NCBI RefSeq assembly: GCF_949628265.1
Contig: NC_088790.1
Location: forward strand, 4,096,545-4,160,544
DNA length: 64,000 nt
Source: Cloeon dipterum
Lineage: Eukaryota > Arthropoda > Insecta > Ephemeroptera > Baetidae
Direction: 5' to 3'
Both the position numbers and the translations under genes were made by a program. The notes under the pieces are model-generated. The model was not told where the DNA came from, searched no databases, and worked only from the letters and a program-made list of their open reading frames with translations. This document shows, one piece after another, positions 24,432 through 37,400 of the stretch (its first letter is position 1; each line of letters starts with the position of its first letter).

Positions 24432-25860
24432 ATCATGCCAGAAGCCTAAAATACACCCCACAGCGTAAAAATCAAATCCCCCGGCCGCCTCAAAAGCAAC
24501 ATTATTTCAAAGCTTTTGATGTCGTATTAATTTGAGTGGTGCTTGAAAAATAAAAACATGTAACAGGGGAGACTTTCGTCTATAGCCAATGGTGGCAGCG
24601 GCAGTCGATTATGCGTATGATAAAAAATGCACCCTTGCATTTCAAACGAAAGCAGCGAAATGCCGCTCGTTGTTGATGTTTCTTGCAACTATTTCAATAC
24701 CAAGCTGTTCTCTGCTATGAGTTTGACTTTGAATCGCAGTAATCACTCGTGAAAAAAGTTGATCTGTGAGATTTGTTAAATTTCGGTGGAATAGGCTTGT
24801 GCACGAATACGATATTACAAACACTTCTTCCAGATTTCTACACAGTTTATTAAATTTATATTTTCGAAAATGTATAGGAAAAAATAAATTATATCATTGG
24901 AATATATTTGCCAAAATCCAAGGTACGTACAATTAACAAAAATGTAGGAAAGATTCTAAATTTTCTTTCAGCTACCTTTCGTAGTGTGCAGAAAAAAACT
25001 TCCTAAAAGCAATAAAGAGAAAATAAATATTCTAAACCTATTGTTGCACAAGTCTATATGTTTAAGACACGAGTTCAAATTTATTTAAGGATAGCTCGAG
25101 ATGAACATCGGCGTTTACAATCAAACGAGTGGAGACTCCGCCCAGTTTTTACATTTAGATTTCGTTGTCAATCACCAATTTTTGATCTTGCTAGTTGTTA
25201 CAACACTTCCTAATCACAATCTAACAATATTAAATGATGAAAAACACGGGGTAAATACTCGTGAAACAGCTGATACTCGCTTTTACCGTGTAAAAATAAA
25301 TAAAAAATATCGTTCGGGGTGATAAAACAACAGTAGAATATTAACACCAAAGAAATGTCATCGAAACCATTAGTTCTGTCTTTCAAAAGATGTACATTGT
25401 AACGCATGTTCACTTTTATACTAATTGGTTGGTAGCACCATTACAAAAAATATCAGGTGCAATAATTGTTAAATTTCTTGTTATCACGGTTCCAGTGTTC
25501 AAAAACCTTTTCCTCTCGTGTTTAATGGATTTGTATTGATTTTATTGAACCAAATATGACATAAATATACGCGCATCAATAAATAAATAAACATATGCAA
25601 TGAAAAGAAGCCGTAATCAATAATCGGTTTTGCGCATCCCCTACGATGAAGCAGTCAGGATAGAATTAAAAATGCTCAGAATATATAACAAACCATCCTT
25701 TTATTTCATATTTTCTATTCTCTCTTCGCATATATAAATCAATAATTTGTTCCGACTGTAGTCACAATCACGACTATATGTACATTTAAATATGAGATCT
25801 TGTTAAAAATAGCATGCAAGCTGCTGTTAAAATTTAATTGTTTCCAGGACAGTCTTGTTG
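24432..25860. other. Convergent 3' intergenic region
   Basis: It holds the 3' UTR of the SNARE-like gene, with its poly(A) signal at 24549-24554, and that of DENND5, with AATAAA on the minus strand near 25699. It is AT-rich, and no ORF is of interest. Confidence 0.5.
24549..24554 (+). terminator. Poly(A) signal of the SNARE-like gene
   Basis: AATAAA about 118 nt after the stop codon. Confidence 0.55.
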
Positions 25861-28800
25861 TTACAATTGCAATCCTTTGGTGAGTGAGTTTTCTAGTATA
25901 AAATCAAACTCGTCGAGTGATTCCAAAATCAACGTGAGGAACGAACAAAGACTAGCATCTCTAAGGAAAGAGTTTTCATCAAACATTTCGGCGCACGCCC
26001 TAGTGGCCGCGATGTGCGGAATCATTCGGTGCAGCAGATGGTCCCTAAGGAAGCAAGGGTAAATTCATCAAAGTGTGATCATATTAAATTGGATTAAAAA
26101 CACCAATACAGGTGGGAAATGTGCATTCACGCAGTCTTTTGAGGATTTTTTTAAATTTTTAAAAAGTGGCAATTCTTTTCCAACCAAATTGGTATGACGA
26201 GATAAACCGATCAATGTGTAACTTTGTAATCTCAACTATTTTATTTGAGCCCTGTAAATAATGGTTTATTATTTGAAAGATTTTAAAATAACTACATTTA
26301 TATAATATATTTATAATAATTAAACTATTATTATTAACTAATATAAATAATATAATTTAACTGTTCTTAAATTGATATTTTGCATCCAATATTTTAAATT
26401 TAATGAAGAAAATTGAGATATATCTCCAGTTTTAAAATATAAACAGAGGGTGCAGTTTGGACCAAAGAACTTGGAAAACCTACTCTTGCGAATTTTGTAA
26501 TTTTGTTTCACAGTTATAGACCAAATTTTTAAATTTCAAATAATTTCAAATTTTCGAAAGATGCAATATTTTTCCCTCATTATGAATCACAAATTCATTT
26601 GTGAACCTTTCGTGATGGTTTTATTTTTTTGTTATTGAACAATTTGGCGCGACGTCTGGCTCTGCAGGCTAGAAATCGACGCTTTTGCCACCAAATCTCC
26701 GCCTAAAGTCTGTTTCCCCGCAAAAGTTTTCTTTACATGAACTGGAGGGTGCGACTGAAGTTTTTGGAGACTTTTAACAGTTGCAATCCCGTGACCAGTA
26801 TAAAATATACGGCATTTTCAATGAAGTATATCATACGAAACCACTTCATTATTGCAAATAAATGTTTAACAGGCGCAGAGTGACCTCAGAGATTAATTAG
26901 AAAGTTCAAAACAAAATTAATCGATTTGTCTCCTTATATATCATCGTGAGTGGACTTTTAAATCTTTGTAAGTTATTTCAATAAATTTGTTCACTCTTCA
27001 AGTCGAAAACAATGCCAGATAGAAAAATTTGGACCGTGCGATTAACACTTACCTTGCAGCCAAACAAATGAGCAGCTGCAGCTTGCCTTCCTTGCCGAGG
27101 TCTTCTCCCTGCGTCTCGATTCCCTCGACAAGCCTGCAGTAGAGCCGCATCACGGCAGCAGCTGCTTCTTGCTCTTCCTCTAAGCACGAAGAATTCGAGC
27201 TGTCCACTAAACTAATTTCAAATTGGTCCCGCACTCGTGCTAAGGAATCAATCAGTTACACTCATTAACATCTAAAATAATTGCAATTACCAAAGAAATC
27301 CCAAAGGTACAGATTACGCCCGAAGAGTCGGGCAGATTTGAATCCAAGGAGGAAGGTTTGCTCCAGGCACGGCACTAACCCTCCTTCCCCACAAAGAAGC
27401 TGGGTTAATCCGCCCTTGTCTTGCGATCTGCGTGGCCGCAAAAAGTGCTTTACGATGGAATTCACCGTCTCGCCTGAAATTCAAAGAGTTTTGTTGCTCA
27501 TGAACTTGTTGAATAATTTTTCAAAGTACCAAGCATCTGCTGCATATCTGGGGTGGAGAGTTTAGGGTCCACGGACCTCCTAGGTATGCTTGGGCTGCGA
27601 CACCTTGGAGGCGTCATGCAAGATTCTATCAGTTCTTCGCTATCAACATGTCTCGGCACCATTTCACCCACTAGAAGCCTTTCTATTGAACCATCGTCCA
27701 TTCCACGACCAAGCCACTTGCCACAGGGAAATCTATGTAAAATATTTCATTAGTAACGCACTAGGGCTAGTCATTTTATAATTTTTTTTTGCGGAAAATT
27801 TATTCTACCAAAAATATTAAGGAAACTCTTGGAATTCGAAGTAACCAAAATAAAGAGCAAAATCTGTGATTTTAAATTGATGCCCTTTTTCTTGAACCAC
27901 CATTTTTTCTGGCAATGTTTGAAAGCTCAGAAAAAAATAGTGAACCGTATAAATTTCATAGCCCTATTTATAGGTTTCCAACAGATAAGATATAATTTAA
28001 AAAACAGAGTGAAAGCTTACTTAAAAGTGTGCCCTGTGACCTCATTTCTTGCTACTATGTGCTCAACCAAAAACTTCGGAGAGGCGCCGTAATTGTCATG
28101 GCCTACTCTCATGGAAGTCAACAGACCTAGGTTTTTGTGCTACAATCATACAGTAAGTGTTTGTTACTTTGCAAAATATCAGGAAGAATTACATGGAACA
28201 CAAATTCCAGAAATCCGTGGGGCACGGCAATTTGGCTCGTTTCTCCCAAGGTGCCTGTCACGCTGACCCACAAATTAGCAGTTGTCAGCGGAGATTTTCT
28301 GGAGGGAAATATCACAATTCGGTACGGTAGCTCTGCAAATGTATGAATTAATTATTAACATTTTAGTTGTAAGATGAGTAACTGACTTGTATTGGTATAA
28401 GTATTTGTGTAGCAGTAGTAATCAACAGCGTTCAGAGTCAGCAGATGGTAGAGGAATTGTTCTTTTTCGTCATCACATCGCAGGAATGCATAACGTTTGT
28501 ACAGAGTTCTGAAACATGATAAATAGTTGTGATTAAACTTGGAACAGAACAAGATGAAAAAAGGGCAGAAAAATACTCCCGAGAATTGACAGGATCATTC
28601 TTATATGTCAAATTACTAAAAAAAACGCAAAAAACGGTTATGACTTTGTTTCAATTATTCAACGGGTTTTTGCAACCCTGAAAATAAATAATAATTTTTC
28701 CTTTTTTTTTAATTTAAGAAGAATATACTAACAGAAAATACCATAAAAACAATAACTTACTTCAACAATGAGCTATCCATCAGAAGAGTTCGTAAGTGTT

Positions 28801-31800
28801 TCGAAAGCAGCTTTTTCTCCAAAGCGAGTCGGACCCAAGCTCTTGCGTAGCCAATATGAGTTTTAATATCAGTCATGGCGAGAACGTTTCTATAATTCAT
28901 TCTTAGTTATCTAGAATTTAAAAAATTAGTGTACTAATACCTCATATCAAAGGTGAGTGAGACTGGAAGAGGGCGAAGGGTGGCTTCGTGAATGCTTCGG
29001 TCTCTCCTTTCAGGCGACTGGCGCCTGCTGCTGCTGCGACTGCTGCGAGCGCTGCTCCGACCACTGTGGGATCCTCCTGAGGTCGGCTCCTCCCTTTCCA
29101 GAGCCATGGATGACAAATCTGTTCAATAAAAGGCATGAGAATCGTTTGGATAGGCTTAAACTCAAGTTGCAAGTCTAGAAAATTGAAGGAAATAGAATAA
29201 ATCATAATTGGGGTGTATTACCTACTAAAAGCAAGAAAATAATTCAGTATTTTATTGCAATTCCTTACTGTTTACTGATATCCTGGCAAGAAATACTAAA
29301 AATTCCTCCCCATGAGGGTTTAATCTAGAAAAATCCAAATATTTGAATATTTGTTTTATCTACATTTGCATTTTTGTGCCCTATTTTAATTCTTTGAGCC
29401 TTTCTAATATAATTTAAAAAATATTTTTTCAGCTTCATTGCAATTTTTTAGTATTCAGACACCTGAAATCGCTCGTTAAGTCAGTGAAATTTATCTTCAT
29501 CATTTAAATCAGCAATAAAAATGTGTTTAATCTTTTTGATGATGCAAGAAATTTTAATTTTTCCGAAAATACGTATGAGAGATGGTTTAATTATTGCTGA
29601 ACACTGTCAGAAACAGTTGAAAATGCACACTTAAAAATTAAATAAAGAAATATTTTTCACCAAAACAATTAAAAATATCTGGGAAACCCCATTCTCGGCC
29701 CATGTAGAACACAATTTTGCGAGTGAATGTTAAAATACAGCATTAATTATGCAGTAAATAAACCAAGCAAAATTTGCATGCATTAGTAAAGCCGATTAAT
29801 ATTGCACACAAGATTAGAGAAAGGTTTGACGTACAATCCAGTCTTTTCCTTAAGACGCACCATGCAAGGGCTGTTGACAAATTTCAGAATGATCCACGTT
29901 AGTCTCAACCTCATTCCAAAAACCAAGTAAAAGGAAAATTATATATTCACCTGGCGTCAGGAAATTGGGGCTGATCGGTTTGGACGTGTCGCTGCACTCT
30001 TCAAGCTCTTGAAAACTGAGCAAATGGGACCACAAGGCTGACTTGCCTTGCTTCTTGTGAAGGCCGTGCGACCAGACTCTTTCCAGCAAATCGCACAAAC
30101 TGGCCACTAGAGTATTTTCTTCGACGCCCATGATGCTCGGCTCAGCATGGCCCAGTTCGACAGCTTCTGAACCCATTTTCTCAACCAGCATTCTTTTAGT
30201 TTTTACTTTGCAATCCTAATTTCATAAATATCATGAGATTGATTCATTTCGATGGGATTAATTTATACCTTCAACAGTTTTTCGACAAAACTCCAATTTG
30301 TTTGCGCGATGACAGCCGGACTCATGTCCGTGATTTTAGGTTGTTTAGCAGTTTTATTCAGAACTGGAGCCTGATTTTGTACAGGTTCTGCAAAACTGGG
30401 AGCCACCTCAGAAGTTGGCGTAGTTTCAGCCGAGTGAATCGACCGTTCTCTCCACTGTCCACTGCTTCGGCGCCGACTCCTACGTTTGATGCGATAAAGA
30501 TAATTCGGAGCATTTAAATATTTTATAGCTAACCTGTGGGAAGGCTCTTTGTTAAGAGCGTCTCTGTTGAGCACAGGAAACAATCCAGTTGGCACTCTGT
30601 TGGAAGAATTTGAGCAAATCTCTGATGGAATCGGAGCCATTGTGTCAGCGCCTGAGAGCCGTTTTTCTAGTAGCAGCTCGGAGTCTGTTATTGTTGTGCA
30701 AGGTTCATAGCACGGAGTTCTCACTAAACTGTCGCCATATCTTGTCCTACGAATCATGAATGAGATCAATTTTATTTAAATATCATTTTTGCAAACCTCA
30801 GCAGTTTAATGCGCTTGTCAAACACGCGCAAGGAAGGCTCAATAGGTTGCCAAGCTGAGAGTATTTTTTGGTCAATTAGAGTGGCAAACATTTGCGTTTC
30901 TATAAATCTAGAGAGGAAAGGCAATTGCTGTTCTGGTTGATCTGACAGAAAGGTGGCCTTGTCAAAGTTCTGCATTGACTCGCGGCAGTTTAACCATTGC
31001 TCCATGTCCTGTAACACATTACTTAGATTTCTCATGTTAATGTTCAGAATCCAATTACCTGATTTGGATGAATGACGAAATGCTCATATGCTGAGAAAAT
31101 GTGGACAAACCGATTTAGAAACACTTCACGGATGGCATTGTTGAAGCGGAGTTCTGCAGCGTATTGCTCCTGAGGAGACCCTTGGCAGTCAAGAACCATC
31201 AGTGAGTTGCTCTCCGAGTCGCTCCTGCTCATTCCCATCACACCTAAAAAGAGCGATTAAACAATTGTTTTAATTTTGGAGCAAAACAAGTAGTTCAATC
31301 TGCCTGGCAAAATTCGAAATAAATAACAAGGGTGCCCTGGCAAATTTCCCAAAAGACGTTGGCAATTTTAACAAAATTTCGTCATCTGTGCTCGTGTCTA
31401 ATAGTTTCTTCAAACTGTAAAGAATTTACCTGCAGTTGGTGATGGTAAAAATCCGGTAAGGCTGCTCGACATGAATGCATTTTCAACACAAACAAGTCCA
31501 GACTCTGATTCTTGCGACCACGAAAGCTTTCGCCGGAGTCCGCCGCCGCGTCTGTCTCCAGCTGGCCTGCATTTGTCTGGCTCCACGCCATATCTCTGCA
31601 TGACCTCGAGTATTTCACCAATAAAATCAGATCTCTGAGGAAAAGGGGGCAACTCTTCTGGGAGATGAATTCGCTTGTTGTCAATGTCGACGTGACAAAT
31701 TGCCTATTTGTTAATAAAAATTAAAGATAAAATTTCAATTGAATAATGCAAAGACGCACCTGGTTGTCTACATTGGCGCAAGGGTGAGACGTTGCTGACT

Positions 31801-33706
31801 GATGCAGACCCATGACAAATGGAACTGGCGCGTCCAAGAAATGCTGCAGTGACGATGGCAAGATGGGAACATAGACATGAGGCCAGGAGAACGGGAATAA
31901 GAGGATGGAAGAGCACTCAGCCACTAGCATCAGCCGTTGGTAAACTGAAAATCCAAATTTAACAATGCAATTTTAGAAAATGTCACGTTCTACCTGAGGA
32001 GTAAAGCAGGACTTGATGTTCCAGCAGTAAGCATGTGAATAGCTGGATGGCAATGTCGACCCCCAAGAGCTCGAAAAACGCTCTGAGCGAAAAGTCGAAG
32101 AAAGGGAGCTCGGCAATGTTTCCAGGTCGTTGCAACAAAAGCAGCTCATCAAAGCAGTTGAATGTGAGGCAACGACCAGGCAGGGGCAAAGGGACCTGGT
32201 GCAGAATGTTGTAGACATAGCTCTCCAGGCTGAGTTCGCCACTGCTGAGACTGTATTGGTACAGTCCGGACAGGAACTTGTTTGCAGCGTGCACAAACGG
32301 CAGCTGGCAGATGAGACTTAAGCTTTTCGACGAGTACAATGTATCCTTGGCCGAGTCGTAATAGCTTTGGGCAGCTTTAGAGAGCGGTGTTGACAGCTTA
32401 AAATGCCGGGGGAGCGACCTAGAATATCAAAAGCCAAAAAGAGCGTTGCTAAAAGATTGATTTAAGTTCAAAGTTACCTCGTGTTGTCTGTGTTAAAAGC
32501 CCTCATCCGCCCACTGTGTCTGCTACTTGACAATTCTGTGAGATGCATCGCCTGCAGGGTTTGCATGGCACTGCACAGTTTCTTGTCAGACACTTCTTCA
32601 AAGAAAACCAGGCTGAAACCATAACACCGCGCCCCATCTTCTTTTGTAATGATGAAACTGTGAAACTCCGACTCGTGGTTTTGTTTTTGCGTTCGGAAAC
32701 GAAGACCATGAGGCAAACTCAACTGAAAAGCATAATATTTCAATATTTTCAATCTTAATTTTCCTGCTGAAATGCTTACCATGCACACAGATTGGTGGTC
32801 AAAAGGATTCCATGGCAAGTTCTCAGGGAAGTGAGCCAAAACCTTGCATTTATATGATCTTTCGATTGGTGAACATGACTGTTGAGATTCACCTGCAAAA
32901 TTTACAGAAAACTTTAGAAAAATACTATTTACAAATTAATAATAATAATTAGTTAATTTCTAAAAATGAGGAAAAGCAAAAATTGCCTTTCTAAATCTTT
33001 GAGAAAAAACATTAATTTTTGACAAATTTGGGAAAATCTTAAATTAAATTTATCTGTTCCTTGGTGCTGATTTCATTATTGCACATTGCTAAATTTCCCA
33101 ATCAATACACTCAATTATGAACTAAGTTCGCTACAGCCAACAGTGCAAAATTTTCTTAATTGTTGGCCTGCAAGCTCTACTTAGGTTGGTAGAAGACTCA
33201 GGGTACGACAAAAGATTAAATTTGGATCCCAGTCACTCGAACCTTCTTTGCAGAATTTTCTTTTGTTGTTAGCATAAATAAACATACAAAACACAGTCAA
33301 ATGAACACAGATCAGATGCAACAATCGATCTAAGGAATTTCGGTTCCTGTTTTCTAACTTCCTTATGCAAAAAAATTCCTTTCAAATTTGATCAACAGTA
33401 TGTACGAATTAAAAAAAAATAATTTAAGTTGTTGCTTGCATGACACATAATTTTACTGTTCAGAAAGCGACCAACAACAACTTAATATAATTTATACAGA
33501 GTGCACGATTGTGACAACATCCCGTTCATCAAAATAGTGTGCAGCATCCAGCGCGGGGGGCTCAAACCAAAATATCCCGAGGCCATTTAAATTTGCAACC
33601 CACCTGATATCACGTCCAGCTCGAGCCCACTGCTGAGATCAAGTCCGCAAACGACGAAATAATCGGCGAATCTGACCTGACTGTTCAAAGTGGCCTGGGA
33701 GCTCAT
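25861..33706 (-). CDS. DENND5: DENN domain-containing protein 5 (Rab6-interacting protein 1)
   Basis: Twenty coding exons in consistent phases: 33706..33604, 32892..32780, 32722..32478, 32418..31994, 31944..31760, 31703..31430, 31243..31059, 31008..30797, 30746..30534, 30479..30269, 30215..29951, 29118..28941, 28889..28761, 28508..28387, 28332..28193, 28139..28021, 27732..27530, 27473..27291, 27239..27053, 26044..25861. The product is 1291 aa, against about 1287 for human DENND5A. Domains in order: uDENN (from about 10; [12 protein letters not shown]), cDENN ([20 protein letters not shown], about 270-290), dDENN, RUN1 (about 725-955; [20 protein letters not shown]), PLAT (about 957-1060; [18 protein letters not shown]) and RUN2 (about 1105-1285). 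The family is a Rab39-type GEF and Rab6/Rab11 effector in Golgi and endosome traffic. RUN1 carries a Ser/Arg-rich insert (about 826-850). The intron 26045-27052 is very AT-rich; 32893-33603 holds nothing seen. Confidence 0.95.
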
Positions 33707-34489
33707 TTTTGACCACAAAATATCACATTGGAGTATGAGCCAAAGCAATGTTCGCAGTCTGGCAGGGTCAATGAAGAGATTCAATGCACAGCTGAAGCAG
33801 GCGACAGGCGGCCCCTGATTGGCTGTCGTCATAGCAACCAGAGAAAATCTATAGTCAGCAGCGGCACCAGCGCAGGACATGCTCTGAATCAGTGGCCTAG
33901 TTGCCAACATCGCGGGGCGTTAATAACGCGTTCTGCTTCTTTTATGAAGATCCTCTTTACTGTTTCATGCCTTTACTATTGTCAGATAACACAACACGCC
34001 CTTAAAAACGCTATGTAGTGCATTTAAACACAAAATTTGGCGCCATAATAATGCTAATTTCGTAATTTGCACAATTTGCAAAGCTCACAAAATTGACACA
34101 ATTAGATAATCAATTTTGATTAAAAAGACAAGTAGCTGGAAAAAATTGCGCTTTGAAAGATAAAGAGCGAGCAGGGCCAATTGAAGGAATCATTAATAAT
34201 TGTAAACTTGGCTGATTAGTTATCATATAGACTCATTGGAAGTTTTAATTCTTTTTGAGTAATATACAATAAGTAGTATAATAATATCCGAGTAATATCA
34301 GACATAAAAATATGTACATATATATCAATATGTTGACACAGCAATAAAAAAACACAATTATTAACATGTTGCTTGCAAGTTAATATGATAATTATACAAT
34401 ACATTTTGATGGTAATGAATATCATTAGCGTAATAAAATCCCTGCTGGCAGTAATATATTTATCATATATATCATAACATAGGCCCAAA
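33707..34489. other. Intergenic region: DENND5 promoter and RhoGAP 3' end
   Basis: The part near 33707-33950 should hold the DENND5 5' UTR and promoter; 34200-34489 is AT-rich, likely the 3' UTR of the RhoGAP gene. No gene is seen. Confidence 0.5.
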
Positions 34490-37400
34490 TCAAATTCTAG
34501 GCTTGTACGTAATGTGAATGTTCCCCTCCTCGTGCTCCTCGGAGAGACTTCTTTGATGTTCTTGCTGCTGGTCCTCAGTTATTGACTGCTGCTTTTTTCC
34601 ATTTTCTTTGTTTTTTCTTGCAGAGCCTCGTCTGGCGCGTTCTTTGTCCCTGCTTGACGTCCGCCGCAGCAATGTTTTCACAGATTCTGCGCTCACGCTC
34701 AGTCCAGCTGCTGCAACTGAATAAAAATCTATTTAAATTAGCCGTGATGAGGTGGGTGTCAAAGAGACTTGCCGATGTTATCCGAAGATGATCTGTCAGA
34801 CCCGACTTTCAGTACCCGAGAAGAAGCACTTTCTTTAAGCAATTCTTGTTGTGCAGGCGATAGAAACCATTCAGATCTCGTTCTCATCCTCGCTGCTTGT
34901 CTCTCGTGAACCTGGATTAAATTTTATTCATAAAGTGGCAATAAAATTTTATTTTTGACAGTCCTGAGGCTCGAATCAGGTTAGCTAGCCAATCAATCAG
35001 TCGACAATTCTACACGACGAGCCAAAAATAAAAAATAAAAACGCTTCTTTGGCGGTTTTTGGTCTGAATCTGGTAATACAAAGACGGCGACGACCAATCA
35101 GAGGAGGGAGTCAGTGGTTCTCTCTAATTGACCTGCCAGTGGAAGCGAGTCAAACAAAAAGTTGCTTGTTACTTGCGCTGGCAGTTGCTGTGGCGCTGCT
35201 GCCTCGATCTTAAGCCAGCGCTTCGTACAATCAGGAAACCGCACGCTTCTCAGATTCGTCGCCAGCGTTCTAGAGGCAATTTTTAACGCCAAAGAAGCGA
35301 TTTTTACAATTCCGTCGATTTTCGGCAAATTGTGTTGAATTTCTGACTAAAAGATTCAGCTGCCCAACCTAAATCGGCCCCCAGGAATCGATTGGCACTG
35401 TTAAAATACAATTCCAGCGCTACTTTAAATCAATATCAATTAATTTTCTGTACAAAAAAGTGCAGAACATCGTGATATTTTTTGTAAATATCTTACTTGT
35501 GGCAGGAAGGACAAAGATTTTGTGCTTTCAGCGTATCTGTTGATTGCTCTCAGTTCCTCTAAAGTGAGGTGGTGACTTGTGGTGCTACTTGTGGATGAAC
35601 GACTTGAGCTCTGTAATTTCATAGGGCATCAGGATGTGCTGGATAAAAGGAACATACACTAGCAAGAGCTCTACTTACTTGCTCAACGATTACTACAACA
35701 GCTCCACTGTCTTCATCAGCATTTCTATTTACATTTTTCTAAAATATTCATTCCCAAGCATAATTAAAAGCTGACAACTTAATGGAATATTCATGGAAAC
35801 ATTAAATTAAATTGAATGAAAAGAGGAGACGGAAAAAATGAGATCATTGAAGTTTCTACATGCTCCTAGGAAATGTTGAAATTATTCTACTGTACAGACA
35901 AAAGGGTGTGGAGAAAAAGCACTGAGAATAATAATTATGTTATTTCGTGTGTGTCAGCTTTGTTTAATCAGATGCTGACATTTCTCGGGACTTCCGTAAC
36001 CAGTCATTATATATTTACACCCAATTAGTCAAGAGGTTGTTTTAGCTGTGTTGTTAAAATTAAATGAGAAAGGCACATGAAATTAGAGAAGAGATATTTT
36101 ATATTTGAATACAAAAATATCATGAGGAACGTAAAACTTATAATCATATCGTACAACTAGTAGTGTGTTTGGGTGGGAAATACATATAATTAATTGTTGC
36201 AATGTATTTCACAGTGAAATTAATCAATGAATAAACATATTAACGTGATATGCCGTAAATTAAAATGCAAAAAACAGGCCCATCAATCAAGCAACTGTGG
36301 CATGCCATGCAAGGTGCTGCTTGACGAATTTTTTGTCCAGAGAGGCACTCGATTGTTGCGTGTATCCAAAATTAATTGACAGTGAGAGGTGGCGGAGGAG
36401 TATATAGGAAGAAACGGGTGGTTTCATAATCGGCCAGCGTTACCTTGAACAGACCGTTTTCTTCGAGACTAATGGACAAACGTGTGTATGATTGCAAGAG
36501 GTTGTTTTCAGGGATGATGCCCAGTGAAGACACGGAAGGCCCCAAAGATGAGGCCTCTGGAATGTGTATCAATGCGGGCGTTGAATGACTCTCCTCTTGC
36601 TGGGAAATTGCTGCAATAAATCCATTCAATCATCAACACACCACCATAGATATTTCGTTGAGTGGTTTGTTGAAAATGCCTATCATTGGGTGCTATCTTT
36701 TTCAATCTAATCTGTTAACGAACGGGTAAAATTGGAATTTTAACATCAATTTTACAATATTTGACTATTTTTAGACTGTTTATCTGTAAAAATTAGACGG
36801 TTTTAGAAGGCATCGATTGTAACGTTCATTTATTTTCATTTTTACTTTCCGATTTAAGCATTTTTAAGGAAAAGTCTAACGATAATTTACTGTTCAATGA
36901 GACAAAGCGATCAATGGGTTCTGGAAAAACTCGAAATTTCCTAAAAGGATTACTTTCAAGCTTAGTAAGTTTAACAAAATTCTAAAAGCAAGTAAAATTT
37001 TCTTTCAATTACGTATGAATTAATTATTTCATTTTGTTTCCGAAAAAATTTGAAAATTAGAAAGAGCTTTTTTATGTTTTAAGAATTTTTTTCTTTACAA
37101 AAAAGAAGCTACATGGCCCAGTGTAAATGATCATTTGATGGTCTAGCAATGATTGAAAGATAAAAAACAATGATTAATCGTCTAGATTTCACATTATTTA
37201 ATAAGGAATTGAAATTTAACTCACGTGAAACCATGGTATTAGGCGGGTAACGGAAGCTGAAGATCCAATCATCCTCAACTTTTAAAATGCGGCCTGTTAT
37301 GCGTGCGTAGAACTCGTAGTTTTGACGACCAAAGAGGTTGCTGGCTCCAAAGTTGTCAATCAAAAACTTCATGATCCTCGTAGCAACCTGCAATGAAAGA

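Noticed and set aside
36508-36705. Extra RhoGAP exon in the 66-aa ORF before 36610
   Set aside because: Its phase does not follow the donor at 37225 without a stop, whereas joining 37225 directly to 36610 is in phase with a consensus donor.
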